From Pinus tabuliformis (taxonomy: Eukaryota > Streptophyta > Pinopsida > Pinales > Pinaceae), in contig CM062820.1 of the NCBI GenBank assembly GCA_031772625.1, forward strand, positions 93,150,421 to 93,214,420: a stretch of 64,000 nucleotides of DNA, given 5' to 3'. A model generated the notes under the pieces. That model did not search any database, was not told where the DNA came from, and worked only from the letters and a program-made list of their open reading frames with translations. Made by a program: the position numbers and the translations under genes. Every line of letters starts with the position of its first letter. Within the stretch, counting starts at the first letter, position 1. This document shows, one piece after another, positions 47,259 to 58,310 of this stretch.

Positions 47259-49139
47259 TTATTTGGAGATATACTCACCTCCTCTATCAGTTCTTAGAAC
47301 CTTGATATGCAGCCCACTTTGGTTTTCTACAAGTGCCTTGAAATTGAAAAATCTTTCAAACACTTCATTTTTGTTCTTCAGGAAATAAACGCAAGTTTTT
47401 CTAGTAAAATCATCAATAAATGTTAGTATATAGTGGCTGTCTGCAAGTGATGGAGTTTGCATCGGTCCACATAGATCTGAGTGGACAATCTCTAAGGGTG
47501 CTTTCGCCCTTATGCTTTTCCTAGATGGAAAACTTTCTTTGTGTTGTTTCCCAAAGATATAACCTTCACAAAGGCTATCTGGTTTCTCTATCAATGGTAA
47601 TCCTCTTACCATTCCTTTTCTACTCAACAAGTTAAGACCTCCAAAGTTGAGATGTCCAAATCTCAAGTGCCACAACCAATTTTCATCTTTTGGTTCGCTT
47701 TGGAAAGCCTCTTGTGCCATTGCTGCTATTTCTTCTCCATTTTTTAAATCTGCTTTCATTTTGAGATGGAACATCCTATTCCTTGTCATCTTCACTTCAG
47801 AAATACATTGTTTGCTGGGTGTTTTATCCATGATGGTGCATACATCATCCAGAAAGAAAACATTATACCCCTTTTGAACAAGTTTTCCAATACTTAAGAG
47901 GTTACATTTCATTTCAGGAACATAATAAACATCTGCTATGGTTTTATTTTCACCTTTCTTTGTCAAGACATTTACTTCTCCTTTTCCCATAACAGAAATT
48001 TTATTATCAGTCCCTAGTGTGACTTGTGACTTCACACTCTGATCTAATATAGAAAACAGGGCTATGTTTCCTATCATATGGTTGCTGCAACCGGAGTCTA
48101 GAAACCATACATCTTCACTCTTTTCTTCAGCCATATTAGAAGCTAAAAACAAATTATCTTCGCTGATATTTTCTCTAGTGAAATTTGCATTAGTTCTATT
48201 ATTCATATCACGCTGCTTCTTCCTACATTCATTTGCATAATGCCCATATTTTTTACAATAGTGACATTGGACATTGGATTTATCATACCTTTGTCCTTGA
48301 GCATGATGTTGTCCACTTTGTTGGCTGTTGCCTTGGCCTTGGTTTTGATTTGGATTGCTGCCTCTTCCTTGAGCATTTGCTGGACTGTTTCTTCCACCTC
48401 TGTTTTGACTTCTGCATCTTCTTCTCTTGTTTCCTCTGCCTTGACCTCTTCCTCTTCCAAAGAACATTTGGGTCTTAAAGGCATGTTCTAGAGATGAGTT
48501 TTCATTTCTACTCAATCTCTGCTCATGTGTTATCAGTGATGCATGTAGTTCATCAACTGAGAAGTTTGTGAGATCCTTTGTCTCTTCTATGGTGGTGACA
48601 ATCACATCGAACCTTGAGGGTAGGATCCTCAATAGTTTCTCCACAATCCTCCTTTCTTCAAGAATTTCTCCATGAGACCTTATCTGTGTGACCAGACCAA
48701 TCACATGTGTGAAGAATGAGTCAATATTATCTGACTCCTTCATGCAGAGAGTCTCAAAATCTCTCCTCAGCAACTGTAGTTTTGTTGTCTTCACTTTCTC
48801 CATGCCTTGATAGGCTATCTTGAGAATTTTCTATGCTTCTTTGGATCTCTTAACTGTTGCTATCCTTGGAAACACACTCTCATGCACTGCTTGATACAAA
48901 AAGTAGAGGGCTTTAGAATCCTTCTTCTTATTGCTCTTCAACAGATCTTTCTCTGCCTGAGTTAAGTTATTAAACTCATTTTCATCTGCTGGTTCTTCAA
49001 AACCATCCTCAACAAATTCCCATAAGTCTTGGGAAGCAAGAAAAGCTTTCATAGTTATTGCCCAATAGTCATAGTTTTTTCCATTAAATTGTGGGAGCTG
49101 GGTATTACAGATACCCATGCTAGTGCTGGCTCCAGCCAT
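47259..49139 (-). pseudogene. Copia gag, zinc knuckle, protease and start of integrase
   Basis: It starts MAGASTSMGICNTQLPQFNG at 49139, shortly after the primer binding site. Gag has 'NYDYWAITMKAFLASQDLW' and then, after a TAG at 48831 (in place of Trp in 'KEAWKILK'), 'VKTTKLQLLRRDFETLCMK'. The zinc knuckle CHYCKKYGHYANEC (CX2CX4HX4C) is intact, as is the protease site 'VWFLDSGCSNHMIG'. Integrase has 'WLWHLRFGHLNFGGLNLL', 'IVHSDLCGPM' and 'LRTDRGGEYISK', then TAA at 47259. From 48803 down to that stop the frame is open for 514 codons, the best-preserved coding stretch in the element. Confidence 0.92.
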
Positions 49140-49329
49140 TCTTGCACTCTTAACTATGCTTCAAAATACTTGACTGTGTATTTAAAATCACTGACTGTCT
49201 TCAACAGTAACACAAAAACTAGCTTGAGAAATACCTTGGATTTTTTCTTGACTGAGTCTTCACTCTGCTGGAGAAGCTGCTGCAGCAAGAAATCCTTCCT
49301 TCATCTTCTTTGACACCTTCAAAGAGCCT

Positions 49330-49347
49330 GGACAAGCTCTGATACCA
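49330..49347 (-). promoter_or_regulatory. Primer binding site of the second Copia element
   Basis: The minus strand reads TGGTATCAGAGCTTGTCC, directly adjoining the LTR. It matches the initiator-tRNA-Met site over its first 12 bases. Confidence 0.95.
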
Positions 49348-50117
49348 TGTTGGGAATTTCTGATAATTCCAAACAAAAACTGAACAAAGAGTAATACTCT
49401 GTTTTGAACACAGAGGAACAAAAAAAATGTTTCCAGAGCACAGAGTTTTACATACACAAAAGATTTCTGTTCATTAATGAGATTGACTGTTACAAAAATT
49501 ATCTTCCTCTTCCAGAGGGATTTCGCCAACATAACTGCTTCAGATGCAGTTTAAAAAAAAAACTTCACTGTCTCCCTGGAAATTACTCTGTCTCTGCTAG
49601 AAAAAAAAATACACTGTCTTTGCTTGCAAATTTCCTTTACACTGCTGTGTAAAAAAAATTCCTTACATTCACATTCTACTGCGTATTCCCTTTTTTTGCA
49701 TTACATTACATCCTCAAAAAAAAACATTCGCGCGTTGCTGCGCTACATTGCATTTCATAGGCAACGAACAACAAAAACAAAGAACATAACCTTTTGTTTT
49801 ACTTGTGTCGTAAAAACAAAAACTACTTCCGTGAATAGAAAAATAATAAAATTAAATATTTTACCTACATTTACCAATCGCTGTAAGTTTATATTAATTG
49901 CATTCAATATGGTGGTTAGCCAATATCGCACAGAAGATCTTTTGGGCTTGGAGGTCCTCCTGATAACAACAAAAAAAACATGTGCCGCCGCTGCCATAAC
50001 TGTTGATTTGCGCCAAATTTAATCAGACGGCTGTTGATAATATCACAAGGCCCTTCCTTGCTGAACTTTACATGCCGGGGAATGGTGGTTTTGGCAAGGA
50101 CTGCTCAGACACGTGTC
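49348..50117 (-). repeat. LTR of the second Copia element (5' LTR in element sense), truncated
   Basis: It matches 31327-32160 and then stops after 'cagacacgtgtc'. The last ~113 bases found in the other LTR are missing. Gypsy-derived sequence follows at once, so a deletion or rearrangement has joined the two. Confidence 0.9.
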
Positions 50118-50285
50118 ATGTCACATTTCACTCTCACATTTCACTTTACACATTTCAATGTTTCTTTTCATACCATTGATGTCATTCTTCAAACCATCCA
50201 TCTTAGCTTTTGTTACTTTTTGTGAGAGTGAAATGTGCCACATTGATTTGAAGAATGACATCAATGGTATGAAAAGAAACATTGA
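50118..50285. repeat. Inverted duplication of a gag segment
   Basis: The left arm contains 'cactctcacatttcac' and 'cataccattgatgtcattct'. The right arm contains the reverse complements 'gtgagagtgaaatgtg' and 'agaatgacatcaatggtatg'. Both strands therefore encode the same peptide 'LKNDINGMKRNIE'. It lies exactly at the junction with the truncated Copia LTR. Confidence 0.85.
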
Positions 50286-51287
50286 ATATTTGAAGAAAGA
50301 CATGGAAGGTTGGAAGGAAGGTTTGAAAAGTTGCTACAAGAAAGGATTCCTAATGGCGAAAAGGTAGTAGAGGAAACTCATGATGAGAGCAAAAGAAATG
50401 TTAATCATGATTTGAAGAATGACAACATTGAATATTTGAAGAAAGACGTGGAAGGTTTGAAGGAAGGTTTAAAGAAAGGTTTGACAAAGTTTCTACAATA
50501 AAGGCTTCCTAATGGCGAAAAGGTAGTAGAGGAAACTCATGATGAGAACAAAAGAAATGTTCATCATGATTTCATAGACTCTAACATTGGAATGAAGACC
50601 TACCACATTCCAAAGATTTATACGAGGAAGTTTGATGGAAAGGATCCTGTAACATGGATACTACAGATGGAACAATATTTCGATCTCTGTAATGTGAAAA
50701 ACACACAAAAGGTACAAATTGCAACTTTATATTTGGAACCTAATCAGTTAGAACGATATCGATGGCTTTGTTCTCGTAAACAAATTGTCACTTGGCCAAT
50801 TTTTATGGAGGAAATGATATCACATTATGAGGATACAAAGAGAAACACCTTCTTTATCCAATTGATAAATCTCAAACAAAAGGGTTCAATGGTGGAGCAC
50901 ATTGAGGACTTCCAAAAATTGAATATAAGGGTAAATGATATTCCAGAGGAGCATAGGATTGATGTGTTCATAGGGACTTTAAAGGATAACATCCAACATG
51001 AGGTTTGCCTTTGGGAACCTGATTCGTTAGAGAATACATTCAGGTTAGCAAGAAAAAGTGAAAGAAAAATTATGGCAACAAGGAAGCCTACCACTCATAA
51101 CTATAAAGATGGAAGTGTTGCTGCCCTTAGCCTTCCAAAACCTACAAGGTTGACACCGCAACAATTGGAAGAAAAAAAAGAAAAATGAATTTGTTATACT
51201 TGCGATAGAAAATACATTAAAGGTCATAAGTGTGCTAAGAAGAAATTATTTTACATAGATTGTGAAGAGGAGGAAGAAAAGGAATAA
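50235..51287 (+). pseudogene. Gypsy gag (fragment A)
   Basis: An N-terminal Lys/Glu coil ('NIEYLKKDMEGWKEGLK') is duplicated in tandem with a ~146-bp period (50281 and 50427), with a frame change and stops between copies. The open part from 50592 (MKTYHIPKIYTRKFDGKDPV) carries the retrotransposon gag domain ('WILQMEQYFDLCNVKNTQK', 'FQKLNIRVNDIPEEHRIDV'). After a stop at 51186 it leads to a zinc-knuckle-like 'CYTCDRKYIKGHKCAKKKLF' and an acidic end. Gag would build the particle; this copy is not functional. Confidence 0.85.
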
Positions 51288-51399
51288 GAAACGCCAAAAG
51301 AAGAGGATATACACCAGGAATCAACCCTGGAGAAAGAAGAATGAATCCAACCATATCTTGTAATGCATTGGCAGGAATTACCACTCCTCAAACTCTCAA

Positions 51400-52184
51400 G
51401 ATAGAAGGACATATCAGAAGAAAAATGTAATAGTGTGGATTGATTCGGGTAATACCCATAATTTTATTCATTGTAAGATAACCAAGGAATTGAATTGCTT
51501 CCTATATCTAGCACTAGAGTGTCAAGTGATGATTTCAAATGGAGGAACCATAAATTGCTCTGGAAAGTGCCATAATTCAATTTATCCATGGGAGAATATG
51601 TATTGAATAGTCCTATGCTTTCTATTCCAATGGGTGGTGCTGATGCTGTACTAGGAGTCCAATGGATACAATCTTTGGGTACGATAAATCTTAATTTTTA
51701 AGAACTGTACTTGAATTTTTTTTGGGAAGTCAAGGAAGTTGAATTAAGGAGTATCATAGGGAAATATGGAAAAATAATAAGCTTTAACAGTATGACAAAG
51801 ATTCTAAAGAAATAACAATGAGGCATAATTGCATAATTATGTTCACTAGAAGTTCCCACATTGAAATCATCTATTTCTCAAGATCTCCAAAGAGTATTGG
51901 ACGATCATTCCAAGGTGTTTGAGACTCCCAAAGGCCTCCCACCTATTTGTGATTATGATCTTGCTATTCATTTGATTCCAGGAAGTGTTCCTCCAAACAT
52001 CAAGCCTTATAGATATCCCTATGCCCAAAGGAGTGAAATTGAATGTATGGTTGCAGAAATGCTAGAGGCTGGTATAATTCAACCTAGTCAAAGTTATTTC
52101 TCTGCTCCAGTAGTATTGGTGCACAAGAAGGATGGATCATGGTGCATGTTTCTGGATTATAGGCAGCTCAACAAGCTCACTTGA
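51400..52184 (+). pseudogene. Gypsy protease and N-terminal RT (fragment A)
   Basis: Protease shows 'VWIDSGNTHNFIHCKITK' near 51431-51485 and 'DAVLGVQWIQSLGTINLNF' near 51635. The open frame from 51861 is early RT: 'LQRVLDDHSKVFETPKGLPP', 'IKPYRYPYAQRSEIECMVA' and 'APVVLVHKKDGSWCMFLDYR'. It is cut off just after 'QLNKLT', so the palm with its YxDD box is absent. Frame changes occur between protease and RT. Confidence 0.88.
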
Positions 52185-52801
52185 TCCGGATTTAAACAGG
52201 AACACAAAAAATTACAGAGATAACCATAAACATAGAGACGCAGTGGAAATAATACTTCATTTCATTAATGTAAAATATTGAAATATGCTTACAAACATCA
52301 ATCGAAATAAACCAGCTAGGGCGATGGTAGCTTATCTCTGAGAAGAGATGTGTCGGTTACATGCCTCTGAACTGTGTTACAATGAGGCTCGAAGGCCCAT
52401 TTATTATTGAGAAACAATGGAAAACCCTAAACATCCAAAAACCTAACCCTAGAAGATAAACACCAAACTGTGGGCCCCATTTTGGTAAATTGGTACATTA
52501 ACTTCCCGGGGTCGTAACTTTGGCATACGATCTCCGTTTGACGCGCACAATATCTCGTTTGAAAGATCGATCCAAGAACCACAACTTTGGGAAGAGTAAC
52601 ATCAGTCCATGGACCCATGTTGCTCCCAGCTTTCCCAAAAAACATTGTTTAGGGCCTCAAAATGGCTTCGGAAGTTCATTACCCGAAAAACTGCTAAAAA
52701 TAGTAAACTGTGCTACAATTAAGGAAACTGAAAAGCTGAAAGAAAAAATGGTGGGAGTCCAAGTGGACTTGGTAGGTGGCCACCAATATCCACCTGGATC
52801 A
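52182..52801 (-). repeat. LTR of Gypsy fragment B (3' LTR in element sense)
   Basis: 620 bp with inverted ends TGATCC...GGATCA. It is bounded on the right by a C-rich tract that reads on the minus strand as a purine tract ('ataggggggaggaa'). Its partner LTR is not in the window. Boundaries rest on the TG...CA ends, the purine tract and the abrupt end of fragment A's coding sequence. Confidence 0.75.
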
Positions 52802-53264
52802 TTCCTCCCCCCCTATGAAGCAATGGTCCCCATTGCGTTGAGTTCCTCCATGAGATGAGGAAACTTCTATTGAACTTGGTCCCTAGTGAGCCACTTGCCC
52901 TGGTGAAGGAGTTGGCCTACTTTGACAACTCGATACAGTTGGATATTCGATTGGCGAGTGTGCTTGATTTGTGTGTCCATGATCTGATCAGTTGCAACTT
53001 GTTCCATGCAATTTAGATTTAACTTTGTGGGTGTGAGCTATTTTACAATGTTGGATGTGTCTAGTAATGGTGGAAAGTATGGTCGAAGGTAGTCCACATT
53101 GAACACTGGGTGCAGGCCAAGGAATGAGGGAATGCTGAGAAAATATGCATTATCTCCCACAGCCTTGGTAATGGTGTAAGGACCATATTAGAGTGGTTTG
53201 AGTTTCCGATAGGCTCTGGTAAGGTGTTCCTTTTGCAAATGCAACTAGACTTTGTCGCCCACCT
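52802..53264 (-). pseudogene. Gypsy integrase C-terminus with chromodomain-like end (fragment B)
   Basis: Read on the minus strand, 'FQVGDKV' is followed by a stop and then 'LHLQKEHLTRAYRKLKP'. Further on come 'YGPYTITKAVGDNAYFLSIP' and 'LHPVFNVDYLRPYFPPL', the GPY/F module of Ty3/Gypsy integrase. About 60 codons later 'FPHLMEELNAM' looks like the end of a chromodomain, which targets chromovirus insertion to certain chromatin. Stops break the frame. Everything upstream is missing, replaced by the tandem array that begins at 53265. Confidence 0.8.
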
Positions 53265-53380
53265 GAAAACTATTTCCTAAAAATACATGACCCCGTATGT
53301 CTACTATTTACAATGATTTTCCTTTGGGTGAATGCTCCTGCATCAGACTCCCAAAGTAGAAATTATTCATGATCTCCTGA

Positions 53381-55670
53381 TCATGTGTCTTCTGATCTTT
53401 GTCTTCCTGGATCCCACACTTTAGTTTGTAGTGGTCCAAACGTTCTGTACCTTTGCTGCTGCTGTATGTCTGGTATCTTTTGCTCCATGTTATTCTTCTT
53501 GTCAATCGGCTTCAAACTCTGATTGATAATCCTCCCTGCTGCTATCATTTTCCTCCATTTGAACTGCTACATCATCAGCTGCCACATTTCTTCAATTTCT
53601 ATGTCTAGCATATCTTTGGGTTGGTCCATATTCTGCTCCTTACTTCTGTCTCCTTTTCTTTGTTTTAGGTTGTTTCTGTTGTCTTCTATGCTAACTCTTT
53701 CTTTACTTGCTCCAACTTTTGGTTTGCTTGCTGCCTCCCTATCATCCTTACCCTCTTTCATGATTGAATCATGATTGTTCAACACTCTCTCCAACAAATT
53801 AACATCTCTGTTCCATTGGTTAAAGTCTCCCATGGAGTCTTTTATTTTGCTGTCCATCTATGCCAACTCTACTTTAGCATCTGAAACTAAACTTGCATTC
53901 ACAAACCAATTGTTAAAGTATAAAACATAAGGCTTCACTGCCTTATCTTCCTTTGGCAATAATTTAGTTTGCTGCTCTGTTTTCTCCTTCTCCTTTGTTA
54001 GCACATCAGTATGTTGATTCGAATTCTCAGTAGAATTAATGAGACTGCTAGTTAATTTCTCTTTCGCATCATCTCTTCTAATAATGTCTTCCTGCTTAGT
54101 GAACTTCTCCTTCTTTAACCTATTGCTGGTTATCTTCACTTTGAAATTGTTTGATTCCTACTGCCTCTTTACCATCTTCAAACAATATCTGCTCAATCTC
54201 TTTGATCACATACTCATACTCATTCATTCTTTTTCATGAACCTGCAAACAAATTATTACATCTTCCTGTCTCCATGGCTACTTGAGACACATCTTCTTCT
54301 TCAGAAACTGTAACTGCAACTTCTGTTCTACCGTCAGGTTCTCTCATCAATTTCTACAGCAGTTTAATTTCCTCTTCACACTTAGTAAGCACTTCATCAC
54401 AATTCTCTCTTCTTCTAGTTTCATCCTTTACATGCTATGTTATAGTGTTAAAACATTGTCTTCCTCTGACCCTTGTAATCTCAAGGTATTTCTGCTGTAG
54501 AAAATCACTACTTCCCTCATTCAAGAGGTCTTCTAATACACATTCCTTCTCATTTTCCTCTTCAGAGTATTCATCTTCTGCAAGATACTCCTCCAGAATT
54601 TTGACATCTTCAAAAGACTGTCCATCCTTTGTAAAACACTCCTTTGTTAGTGTTCTTTCTCCCTTTGCTAATTCTTTTGCATAGACTTCTTCCTTCTTAA
54701 CATATTTCAGTAGATGTCCTTCTTTTTCCTTGATTGTCTCAACAGCTTCCATGGCTATTTCCATTGTGCCTATCATCATAGTGAATTGATTATCCTTTAC
54801 TATGTTTTTAGTTAACATATTTTCTTCCTCAAGTGTGCCTACAGTTCCTTACTGTTTACCTTCTCCTAGAGCTATCCTTGTCCCATCATCTGCATTAATA
54901 TTGTTCTGCGTTTGTTCTACATCCACAAACAAACTATTAGTCTTAAAAATATAAGACCCTATGGTCTCACTTGATGGTTCAGCCATCATATCCCCTTGCT
55001 GTTCTAAATCATTCATATGATTCAGAAATTCTTTGATAGTCTCTTCTTCAATCTCCTCAAGCCCTTCACTTGGTTGCTTGATATCTTTCTCCAGCTAGAT
55101 ATGAGACCTATCTATCTCATCTTTTTCTAGAACAGAATTTAGAATCTGCTTGTCTTCTTCCTCTTTTATGACAATATCAACAAATTTTCCTTCTTTACAT
55201 GTTTCACCTGCATGCATACACAAATTGTTAGTTTTAAAACCATCAGACCTCTTGGCCTCACTTGAAGTTTCAGTCTTCAATTCTTCATCTTCAGTTTCTC
55301 CCTGTTCTGGTTCACAAATGGACTCTTCCATTTCCATTTCCAACTCAACTTTTTTGAGTTTTTCCATCAGCCATCTCACTTTCTTTTGTTGTAGCCTTCT
55401 CTGCATATCATGCCATTCCACTGGCTTCCTCCTCAAGACCCAAACTATTCTCTGTCCTTCCTAGAGCATTCTCCTTAATGCATTGAGTTGTTCTTTTAAT
55501 TCAGAAAACTCTTCATCAATTTCTTCTTGACTCATTCTCATGCCATTTGCTTTGGCATCTTCTTTCTCATATCTTCTGCCGTGGCTTCTCTCTGAAGCTC
55601 TACTATGACTATCAATAGTCATATTTTTCTCCTCTTTCTTCATGAGCTCCTTTGCAACAAGCCTCTGCAA
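53381..55670 (-). pseudogene. Lys/Glu-rich ORF of array unit 1 (unknown protein)
   Basis: It starts MQRLVAKELMKKEEKNM at 55670 and ends '...RQRSEDT' at 53381, about 763 codons if read through. Stops lie at 55461, near 55095, near 54850, at 54435, and at 53858 and 53567, with one frameshift between 54435 and 54139. The product is charged and probably coiled-coil ('VRWLMEKLKKVELEMEMEES', 'IEEETIKEFLNHMNDLEQQ'), with one distinctive hydrophobic patch, 'VKPYVLYFNNWFVNASL', and a C-terminal 'YRTFGPLQTKVWDPG'. There is no zinc knuckle, gag core or enzyme motif. I do not recognise the family. The same reading frame in three units shows it was once a real gene. Confidence 0.7.
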
Positions 55671-56361
55671 TAACTAGTCCTCCTTGCTGCAATCTTACCT
55701 CACTAAGCTCTCCTCACTCAATCTTTTGGTAAGTATGGCCCTCTATTTGGAACCGTTCTTGAGCAACACTTTTCTCCTTCTAGGCTTCTACAATCTCTCA
55801 CTTCCTCTTGAGAACACTTCCGCTGTCCTCTCTGTCCAATCTCTTGTTGGATTTTTTTTCAGGTTCACTACCAGTTGTTCTTTAGAGTGTCTTCCTTACT
55901 CTGTCTTCAAGAACACATCTGTTCTCCTCTCACAACTTCTCTTGCTGTCACCTGTGCATTAGTATAAAAACACACATTCTCAATTTAAAACATAACACAA
56001 CATATTACCTCTCCTTCAGATCTCAGAATGATCTTGTTTCACCCATTCTTCTACACTCTGAATGGATTGCCCTCTGTTTTGTCCCTCAAGTCCCACTTCC
56101 TTCAGAACTTGCGCTAAGCAATCTTGCTTTCTCTTTCCTTCAAGGAATCCTTTGTTCCTTCTATTCCAAGACTCTACTGGAACTGCTATAGTCTTCCAAG
56201 AACTTCAAAAGTTCCCCTTACAATCTTTTGCTATAGTCTAAGCACATTACCTTCTTCAGTGTGCGACCTCCGTTTCATAAAAATCTTTCCCTCACTCTGA
56301 TTTCAATTCTGCTCTGGCTACAAATCTGCTCTGATTCCAAATCTTCTCTGATTTCAAACTT
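55671..56361. other. 5' leader of array unit 1
   Basis: About 700 bases between the primer binding site and the ORF on the minus strand. It is pyrimidine-rich on the plus strand and contains no open frame of note. The copy in unit 2 is 60655-61336. Confidence 0.6.
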
Positions 56362-56375
56362 CTACTCTGATACCA
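56362..56375 (-). promoter_or_regulatory. Primer binding site, array unit 1
   Basis: The minus strand reads TGGTATCAGAGTAG, four bases from the LTR end. The first ten bases match the initiator-tRNA-Met site. Confidence 0.85.
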
Positions 56376-56379
56376 CTAA

Positions 56380-56670
56380 TGATGTAGGGTCCCCCAACAT
56401 ATACCCATACTTAGCCAAATGATACTAGGGTTACCCAGCATATACCAACAGTATGCATTCACAACTGTCCCAGGTTTTTAACTCAACGAAGGAGTCAAAA
56501 CTTTAGACCTTAAATGGTCAAGGCCATTTATAAGTTCCTTTTATCGGAACTTCAATCACCTCACCTGAACCTTTCTATCAGGACTCTATCCACTCTTACA
56601 ACCCTCACATAAGAGTTAACAAAGCCTTTTCTTCATATCTCTCCATCGTTACACACACACACACACACAT

Positions 56671-56719
<49 letters not shown>

Positions 56720-58217
56720 TCATATATCGGCACTATATTCCTGTTACAAAGGAAATATACACACAAAATTACCTTTCTACCTTAGTACAGCTTTTGCACA
56801 GTTTTCAATGCTCCACCTTTATCGCCGTCGGTAATCGGCTCCTCCATGGTCTTAACACATATACACCATCAGCCCTTCTCCAATTCTGATCTCCGACTAT
56901 CGGAGTGATAACATATGCTTTTGCATTAAAAGGCCTGCACCATATAAACTATTGGAAATATTAAACACTTGGAATACAAAGGAATTCCCGCTCTGAATCA
57001 CATACGTTGGATTTCAAATCTTATCCAACCACGTTCATAACTATCGTCAGGTATGCCTCCTCAAGCTACCTTCGCGCTCTTCGATAGCTCGACCTCCCGT
57101 TGCACCAAACTCTGATAAGTTCAAGCTCCAATATGCTGACACTCACTATCGTCTACCGCTTCTCAACCCACGCATTACTTCTTCTGCTGTGAACCTCCGA
57201 TTACGTGTTTGCCGATTGGATTATCAACGATATTTCCAATTACTTGTCAGAGTTTCTATTTCTGTGGTCGCCGTCCTTTGGTACCTCTGAAATGCGATTG
57301 CGACTTTCAATCATGGCCATTGATCTTTGAAGATCCAAAGGCTATTGAGCATCAAATCTTTACTTCTTGCTCGCCTCTCTTGGGTTTTTACTCGTTTTCA
57401 ATGGTTTCTGCAGCTCTTTTGGATTCTTCAGAGGTTCTTCCTCATTCGCTATTTCACTGCGACTCTTCCTTCTGAACTTCTCTTTGCATGCACCTCTGCT
57501 TCAAAGAAATTCTTGATCTCTTAAGAGGATCAATACGATTCCTCTGAATTGTTCTTATTCTCTGTGCAGTTCTTCAAAACACTGTTGTCTGTTTCCACTG
57601 CTAAACTCCCTCAAAGCATGGTTTTATGCGAGTGTCACTTCACTACATCTTCAAAGCTTCACTCTGTTCCTTCAGCTGGATTCAACAATCCCTTATGATT
57701 CCTTTGAATCATCCTGTTCCTCTGCGTCCTTCAGAATTCTACCTGCAAACTATCACAGAGCCTATGAATTCATAGTAAATCATTCACGAAATACTCTTCC
57801 ATACTCTGACACAGTTAGGAACAAACATCTGCATATATTAATATAAAAGAAAAGTTTACATTCGAGACTTCTCGGTCTCGTACAGGCCTATTTTCTAATG
57901 TCAGTGGCATCTTCTTCTACCTGTAGGATTACATATGCTTATATGGAAACTTGGATTGGATTACTATGAAGGACCTGATCCCATCCTTTCCTTAAATCAC
58001 TCACTGAAGCCTTAAAGATCTCTACATGCATACATATGTAGATTACATTTAATTAAGTCTTCTAGAGACTTATCCATTCAAACTTTTTCTTTGTTTTAAA
58101 ACAGATTTTTCCTTTTGTTCAGCAGGATGGTCCACATCCTCTCTTATCTAATTAAATCACTAAAAATCCTAAATTACATTAACTTGAGACTTAGGAAAAC
58201 TATTTCCTAAAAATACA
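56380..58217 (-). repeat. LTR shared by array units 1 and 2
   Basis: 1838 bp, TGATGTAGGG...AAAAATACA. It serves as the 5' LTR of the unit to its left and the 3' LTR of the unit to its right. It includes a CA/TA microsatellite and Cys/Ser-coding-like open frames (57209-57524) that occur in both LTRs and are not recognised. Confidence 0.88.
56650..56716. repeat. (CA)n/(TA)n microsatellite in the array LTR
   Basis: About ten CA units are followed by about 22 TA units. The corresponding site in the next LTR (61638-61708) is a longer pure TA run, so the array LTRs differ here. Confidence 0.9.
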
Positions 58218-58310
58218 TGACCCCTTATGTCTACTATTTACAATGATTTTCCCTTGGGTGAATGCTCCTGCATCAGACTCGCAAAGTAGAAAGTATTCAT
58301 CATCTCCTGA
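58218..58310 (-). promoter_or_regulatory. 3' end of internal region with purine tract, array unit 2
   Basis: On the minus strand the ORF ends with a stop and is followed by 'cttgggtg'-type sequence and then a purine-richer 'agtagacataaggggtca' before the LTR. The equivalent ends are 53288-53380 and 63215-63307. Confidence 0.55.

Larger units (their letters stand above)
31327..50117 (-). mobile_element. Ty1/Copia retrotransposon, split by a nested Gypsy element
   Basis: The left LTR (31327-32273) and right LTR (49348-50117, truncated) start TGTTGGGAATTT. Minus-strand gag-pol coding runs from 49139 down to 45833 and, after the inserted 12.7-kb Gypsy element, from 33157 down to the left LTR. 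Removing the Gypsy element and one CAGTC copy restores continuity within reverse transcriptase ('EEFEMTDMGLLRYFLGIEV'). The right end has lost its last ~113 bp, so a target-site duplication cannot be tested. Gag, zinc knuckle, protease DSG and integrase are well preserved, but in-frame stops and at least one frameshift inactivate the copy. Confidence 0.93.
50118..52181 (+). mobile_element. Ty3/Gypsy fragment A (gag to early RT), truncated at both ends
   Basis: Plus-strand coding remnants run gag, zinc knuckle, protease, start of RT, with neither LTR. The left edge abuts the broken Copia LTR. The right edge is cut at 'DYRQLNKLT', where the LTR of fragment B begins. Protease and RT motifs suggest a chromovirus-like element, but the diagnostic integrase end is missing. 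Confidence 0.85.
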
